Source: Acanthococcus lagerstroemiae (Eukaryota; Arthropoda; Insecta; Hemiptera; Eriococcidae). Taken from it: a DNA stretch of 64,000 bases. Below, in pieces: positions 59,064 to 64,000 of the stretch. The translations under genes were made by a program, and so were the position numbers. Position 1 is the first letter of the stretch. Every line of letters begins with the position of its first letter. The notes beneath the pieces were generated by a model. That model saw only the letters and a list, made by a program, of their open reading frames with translations. It did not search any database and had not been told where the DNA came from. Location of the stretch: the NCBI GenBank assembly GCA_031841125.1, contig CM063106.1, positions 68,126,101 to 68,190,100 on the forward strand, read 5' to 3'.

Positions 59064-59891
59064 TATGTATGTCAGTCTACGTGCATATCTATCTATCTAT
59101 TTGGCTGATAAAATATCTGACTGGTTTTCTGTTTCATATGAGTGCCTCGTGCCAAAGGTCGACTTCGTGAAAATGCACTTTTCATTAATTTAGATATTAA
59201 ATTGACTGGACAGAACTTTCCTGGGAAGCTCAAAGAAATATGATGTTCTTTACATATAGATGTATGAAAAATAGAAGCAGAATTAGGTGACAGTTGGAGA
59301 CAGAAATTCGTAGCTCTACAGGAGTGCGGGAATCTAGGCTCTTTGCTCATGTTTTTCACCCCTGCTAGTGATGGAAGCCATATTTCTACTTTCTAGTGTG
59401 TCGAGAGATTGGGAAACCGTGAGAGGAGAATAGTAAAATGGCATGACAAAATACGTTTTTATCAAAAACAAATAATTAGGACTGTAGCTTCGTAGAGAGA
59501 TAAGATGACATAAGTAGCCTGTTGAAAATGATGCACGTTCAGATAGTCGAGACTCATTACGTCATTAGTATGTACTTGAATCTGTTCTTCCTGAAGTGTG
59601 GGTAAAATGTTATAGCTTTGAAATGAAAATACCGTGCATAACATTTCCAAGAGTTACCCCATCATCAGTGCTTAATGTTTATCTTACTGCTAAGCATCTT
59701 GAGATTATGGTACACTTAATATTATGAAGGTAATACAGTAAGGGAGAAATATAACAGCACGCAAAGAAAAAAGATTTTGCACACAAAGTAGGAGAACGCA
59801 AAAGGAAAAGTGGAATAACGAAATGGTAAAGAAATATTAGCGAAAGAGAAAGTGCACGCGATGTAAAAAGGTAAAAAAAAACAAAAAAACT

Positions 59892-60117
59892 TTAGTATGT
59901 AGGTACTAGGTTGGTATATTCCAGTTCGAGGGTGTAAACATGTCCATGTTTGTGAGAACCCAGTGACCCTGACCCAATGAAGTACTGCGTGAATCCATAT
60001 GCGGCTTGGGGCTGTTGAAGTACCGGTGTATTTACTGAAGCCCAAGGATAAGCCGACATCCACATCTTATGGGTGATCAGTGGTGGGGATACGTCAGTCT
60101 CGTCCCAAACTTTGTCG
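59892..60117 (-). CDS. Candidate antisense exon, unidentified
   Basis: On the minus strand CCTAACATCTAG ends at 60118 and an open frame runs from 60117 to a TAA at 59892. It reads DKVWDETDVSPPLITHKMWM, then SAYPWASVNTPVLQQPQAAY and GFTQYFIGSGSLGSHKHGH. The composition is protein-like and GC is higher than its surroundings. It lies antisense to the GH18 gene's 3' region. It could be a terminal exon of a gene on the opposite strand or a repeat fragment. No family was recognised. Confidence 0.3.
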
Positions 60118-62196
60118 CTAGATGTTAGGTACATGATTAATCAGTCAATTCTCTGTATACGTAGGAAGAAACCACTTACACCGACACTATTGGTTAATCA
60201 TCAAAGAATTGAGGGTAAATGAAAAACGTTTCATGGTTTCAAAGAACACCGATGCGGCATTCGCTGAACCCAGAGCAGCCCCTTACGGATTCAAGTTGTT
60301 CATGCCCCGTTTTTCTAAACCCGGCATGCTTATTAAATAGTCACTGTAAAAAATGTCTCTCTGGGTCAGAAAGTCAAAAGAGGACGGCCTGCGAAAGTGA
60401 AGAAGGCTTTCTTAACTCAGTAAATTTTCCATTTTCACTAGCGTAAATTAATATTTCCTTTTTGCGTTCAATAAATTTTCATTTTGTGAGGTTAGTTTTT
60501 CGATTGCGTTCATTTGTCTTTTTCATTGCGACTGTCGATATTGCGTGCACTTTTCTTTTTTTTTCTTTTTTTTTTTTGCGTGCCAATAAATGCATGCCAT
60601 ACAGTAATACCATGTGGTACATTATTGTGTTCTGTCTTCCTTTTGACTGTTATATTCTCTTTCGTTGTCCAGTGGCTAAAGAGTGATTGCCACTTGTTGT
60701 GGTAAGTTGGTTGTTACCCTATTAGATCATTGGTGCTTTTTCAAGACTTACCTGTTTAGATTTGTGAAAAGTATTAAGTTTGTAAAACCCTAAAGGTATT
60801 TAAAACTGAATGAAATTCTTCAAGATTCTGTTAACACGTACGAGGACTTCTTGTTGAGTATCATTCAACCTGATCACAAATCCGTATCCGCTTTTAGTTC
60901 ATTAAAATTGCTTGGCGTTGTCTGGTCATATAACAGTTAGGCTCAGTTTTCTCTTGAAAGAATGCGGGCAAAGACCGAGTTCGGGTTCTTAGTTTGTAGA
61001 TGAAAAGGAAAATACCCCGCCGATCAATGTACTGACGAACGGCCAGATCGACTGACTGTTAAATTCATACGAAATTATACAAAATGGAGACTCAGAGGGA
61101 TATCGGCAATGGGCTCCGTTTCCTAGGGGCCAGCTTTTCTGTATTTATGTAGGAAGATGTTTTCATCTGCTTACTTTTATTCGGATGCTCCAGGAGCTTT
61201 CCGAGTTCCCTTACGGTTGAACCGTTTCTGGTTCCGGGAATCGATGGAAATGCTTCGGGCACATCGTGGGTGCACTCACAACCTCTTCTTTTTTCCAGTT
61301 TCATATTCGAAATTTTCCCGACAATGCTTGCGTTTTTGATCCGTTCACTGAAACGTCATGCCGCTCTTTTTTATAAATGTTACTCATCGCCATCCTAATG
61401 ATAAGTGGGTATCTTTGGCGTTTCCGGCAGTAAACGACACCAGGTCTCCTTATACTGGCGTTTTAGCCCTCTGCGCGGTTTCGTTTTGATTTGGTAAGAA
61501 TCTCAGTTCATTTTCATCGGTCAGGTTTCAAGGATTTACGAACCAGTGCGTTGCGCGTTCCTCACACTATTGACGTATCGATTCGCGAGTAAAATTTATT
61601 ACCGCAAACCAGTTTACCTTAGATGCTAATTACAGCCTCAGTAGTTCGATTATACGGATTCTTGTAACTCGTAAATGGTTACTCGTTACGCTTAGCGATT
61701 TTCTTCTGTTTTTTTGGCATCACACGATTGTGAGTGGAATGCGTTACTCCGTTTCCCAGCTGGGTTAGTGGGGGTTCAGTTGACAGTTTTTTCTTCGTAT
61801 TTCCAAACCTTGTTACGTTTCTTTTTACAGTCGAAAAAATTTCAGCATTGGAATGCGTTTGGCAAGAAGTGACGTTGTAGATGAATCAGAGAGTACGTTC
61901 TAGTTCGCATGTTCGAGTGTTGATGTATTGGCAATTGATCTTACCGTGACGTACTAGAGTATTAATTTCAGTGAAGTGAAACGTTTCCGAGAATGTCAAG
62001 TTCTATAGTTTCGAGAATAATCGTAGTGATTATTCTGTTTAGTTGGAGAAAGAGAAAATTTTGAGTAATATTCAAAACATATTCGAGCAATGGAATCACG
62101 AAATGTGAGAAGTAAAAATCGAGCATGTGCTCATTTTGAGTCTGTTGAAGTGTAAATGTTTGGTGTTTTTTGGAAACCGCTGTGAGAGAAGAAACG
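60118..62196. other. No firm exon; expected to hold or precede the GH18 3' end
   Basis: Two weak hints were seen: a frame at about 60190-60336 reading FAEPRAAPYGFKLF, and one at about 61420-61475 reading SPYTGVLALC, which resembles the GH18 stretch before the EIC motif. Neither joins exon 6 in phase without an unseen extra exon. Other sequence is AT-rich. Confidence 0.3.
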
Positions 62197-64000
62197 AAAC
62201 CATGGATGAAGGAGGAAATCCTGAGAAAGATGGATGAATGAAGAAATTAATAAAAGAGTGCAAACGATAAGGAAGGTAGATTAGCTAATCAAAAGTTAAG
62301 GAATGAAATAAAGAGAGAGTGTAGAAAGGCAAAGGAGGAATGGATGGAAGAAAAAAGTCTTAGAGTAGAAGAGTTTTTGAATGAAGGACAAATGGACTTG
62401 GCCTATAGAAAAGTAAAAATGGAGTTTGGAGAAAGAAGGAAGAAAGCAAGTAATAGATAACAGATAAGGAGGGAGAGTCTATTTACATAGCTGAAGGAAA
62501 AGTGAAAAGGTGGGTAGAGTATGTAGAAGGACTATAATATAGTAATAATGGGAATGAAGAGATACGAATGGAGAAGGAGGAAGATGTGGAAGAAACTGAG
62601 AGGGGAGACTCAATTTTAACAGGTGAATTTGACAAAGCACTGAGAGATTTAAAGAAAGGAAAAGCTCCAGGATTGGATGAGACACCAGCTAAATTATTAC
62701 AGAACTTAGGAGAGTATGTACTTGATGAATTGTTCAAATTTGTATGTTATATTTATAATAAAAGGGAAATACCAGAAGACTTTGAAAAGGAGTGCTATTG
62801 TAACTATACCAAAACAGCATCAGGAGCAGATAGGTGTGAAAATTATCGAACAATTAGTCTTCTTTCGCATGCGTCAAAAATATCAACTAGGAGAATTTAT
62901 CGGAGAATTGAGAATAGAATAGATGCAGAACTCAGAGATGATCAGTTTGGATTTAAGCAGTGTTAACTTTGAGGTTAATTGTAAATGGGAGACTCAAAAA
63001 GGGGCAGGATACATGTATGGCATTCGTTAATATTGTAAAAGCTTCTGACAATGTTAAATGGGATAAAATGTTTGCTATTCTAAAAAAGATATGGAATAAA
63101 AGTAAAGAAAGACAAGTTATTTTAAACATAATGTAAAGAACAGAAAGCCACACTGTGAATAGATGAAGAGAAAGGGGAGGCTGATGTAAAAAAAAAAGGT
63201 GTAAGGCAGGGGTGCTCCTTATCTCCAGTATTATTTAATCTGTAATAGAGTGGGCCATAAAAGGAAATAAAATAAAAGTTTGAAACAGAGCGTGTAAAGA
63301 TGCTCAGGTTTGGAGATGATATTGTCTTATTAGCTGAAAGGAGTATTGATTTGGAAAACATTTAAAATGGAATTGAGAAGATTTTGAGTATAGAATATTG
63401 TATGAGTGTAAATAAAAATAAAACTAAAGTAATGGTATGTAATCGATGTGAACACGATAGCTTAAAAAGTATAAATATTGGACAGGAAAAGATTGAGGAA
63501 GTAAACGAATTTTGCTACGTATTTAGGGATTACAATAACAAAAGACGGAAGGAGTGAAAGGGATATTAGTAGTAGAATAGCACAAGCCGAATTAGCATTT
63601 TATCGAAAAAGTAATATTTTCAAATCAAGCATAAATCTATCAAAAAATTTTCTTGAAAACTTATGTTTCGAGTGTAGCCTTGTATGTATGTGAAACGTGG
63701 ACCATGAGAAAACAGAGAAGAGAAGGATCGAAGCTTTTGAGATATGGTGCTATAGGCGGATACTTAGCATCAAATGGACGGCTATGGTAAGAAATGAGTA
63801 AGTACTTAACAGAGTAGGAGGTAAAATGGATATTTGGAATCGTGTGAAGAGAAGGAGAGATAAACTAATAGGCCAGAATTCGAGGCACCCAAGAATAATA
63901 TCACTGCTGCTAGAAGGAAGAGTGGAGGGAAAGAATTGGGTAGGCCGGCAAAAATTCCAGTATGTTCAACAGATAATCAAGGATGTCAAATGTAAGTGTT
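62197..64000 (+). pseudogene. LINE retrotransposon, plus-strand copy (copy 3, cut by window end)
   Basis: It is the same family as 18243-18857 and 23307-26496, here on the plus strand. Segments in order: a charged linker (62210-62560), RDLKKGKAPGLDETPAKLLQ (62645 on), ENYRTISLLSHASKISTR (about 62838), DDQFGF (62937), a motif-B region near 63200 (VRQGCSLSP with changes), and MLRFGDDIVLLAE near 63300, where the catalytic FADD has become FGDD. The thumb and C-terminal part continue to about 63990. Multiple frameshifts and stops break the frame, and the endonuclease domain is absent, so it is 5'-truncated and inactive. Comparison with copy 2 predicts about 100 bases more before the 3' ATC-type tail beyond the window. 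Confidence 0.9.

Noticed and set aside
60190..60336. Plus-strand frame reading NTDAAFAEPRAAPYGF, considered as a GH18 exon
   Set aside because: The phase does not fit exon 6 (two-base overhang), and the residues do not match GH18 motifs.
1..64000. tRNA, rRNA and CRISPR features
   Set aside because: No cloverleaf with the GTTCRA box, no rRNA blocks and no regularly spaced direct repeats with unique spacers were seen by eye; a covariance-model scan was not possible.

Overview
The window looks like an AT-rich insect nuclear genome, most likely hemipteran. The evidence is short spliced exons with canonical GT-AG junctions, an arthropod-type bHLH gene (Fer3), a membrane-anchored GH18 chitinase-like gene, and a dense load of hAT-, mariner- and LINE-type repeats. 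No bacterial operons, rRNA, tRNA or CRISPR array were found. The order-level guess is inference only; species cannot be read from this sequence. Most open frames in the window do not look like genes.

Layout. 1-9.5 kb: repeats only, including a dead hAT transposon (801-2335) inserted into another repeat whose uninterrupted relative sits at 4.3-4.6 kb. 10.2-14.3 kb: degenerate repeats, two copies of one MITE-like repeat, a large 4-bp-phase tandem array (10.93-11.80 kb) and a nearly perfect 102-bp-arm inverted repeat (12.40-12.69 kb). 16.15-16.87 kb: a 720-bp element with identical 108-bp terminal inverted repeats. 18.2-18.9 kb: 3' fragment of a LINE. 19.9-21.05 kb: the last five exons of an unidentified plus-strand gene with one in-frame TAG. 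21.6-23.2 kb: a head-to-head pair of degenerate repeats. 23.3-26.5 kb: a longer minus-strand LINE copy broken by two DNA elements. 26.6-39.8 kb: the Fer3 locus, with a GC-richer presumed promoter, a probable first exon, two firm exons and introns of about 6.7 and 5.1 kb filled with repeats. 40.8-41.6 kb: an RTE-like reverse transcriptase fragment. 42-53 kb: tandem and dispersed repeats (22-, 141-, 175-, 275- and about 580-bp units). 53.5-53.7 kb and 59.9-60.1 kb: two candidate antisense exons. 55.5-57.7 kb: six exons of the GH18 gene, its 3' part not located. 62.2-64.0 kb: a third LINE copy, plus strand, running off the window.

The genes are single-copy developmental or cell-surface type genes separated by repeats; nothing shows that they act in a common pathway. 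The best candidates for undescribed biology are the TAG-interrupted gene, the foldback-like structures whose arms are themselves repetitive (21.6-23.2 kb, 29.2-30.3 kb and Fer3 intron 2), the phase-locked tetranucleotide array and the 720-bp element.
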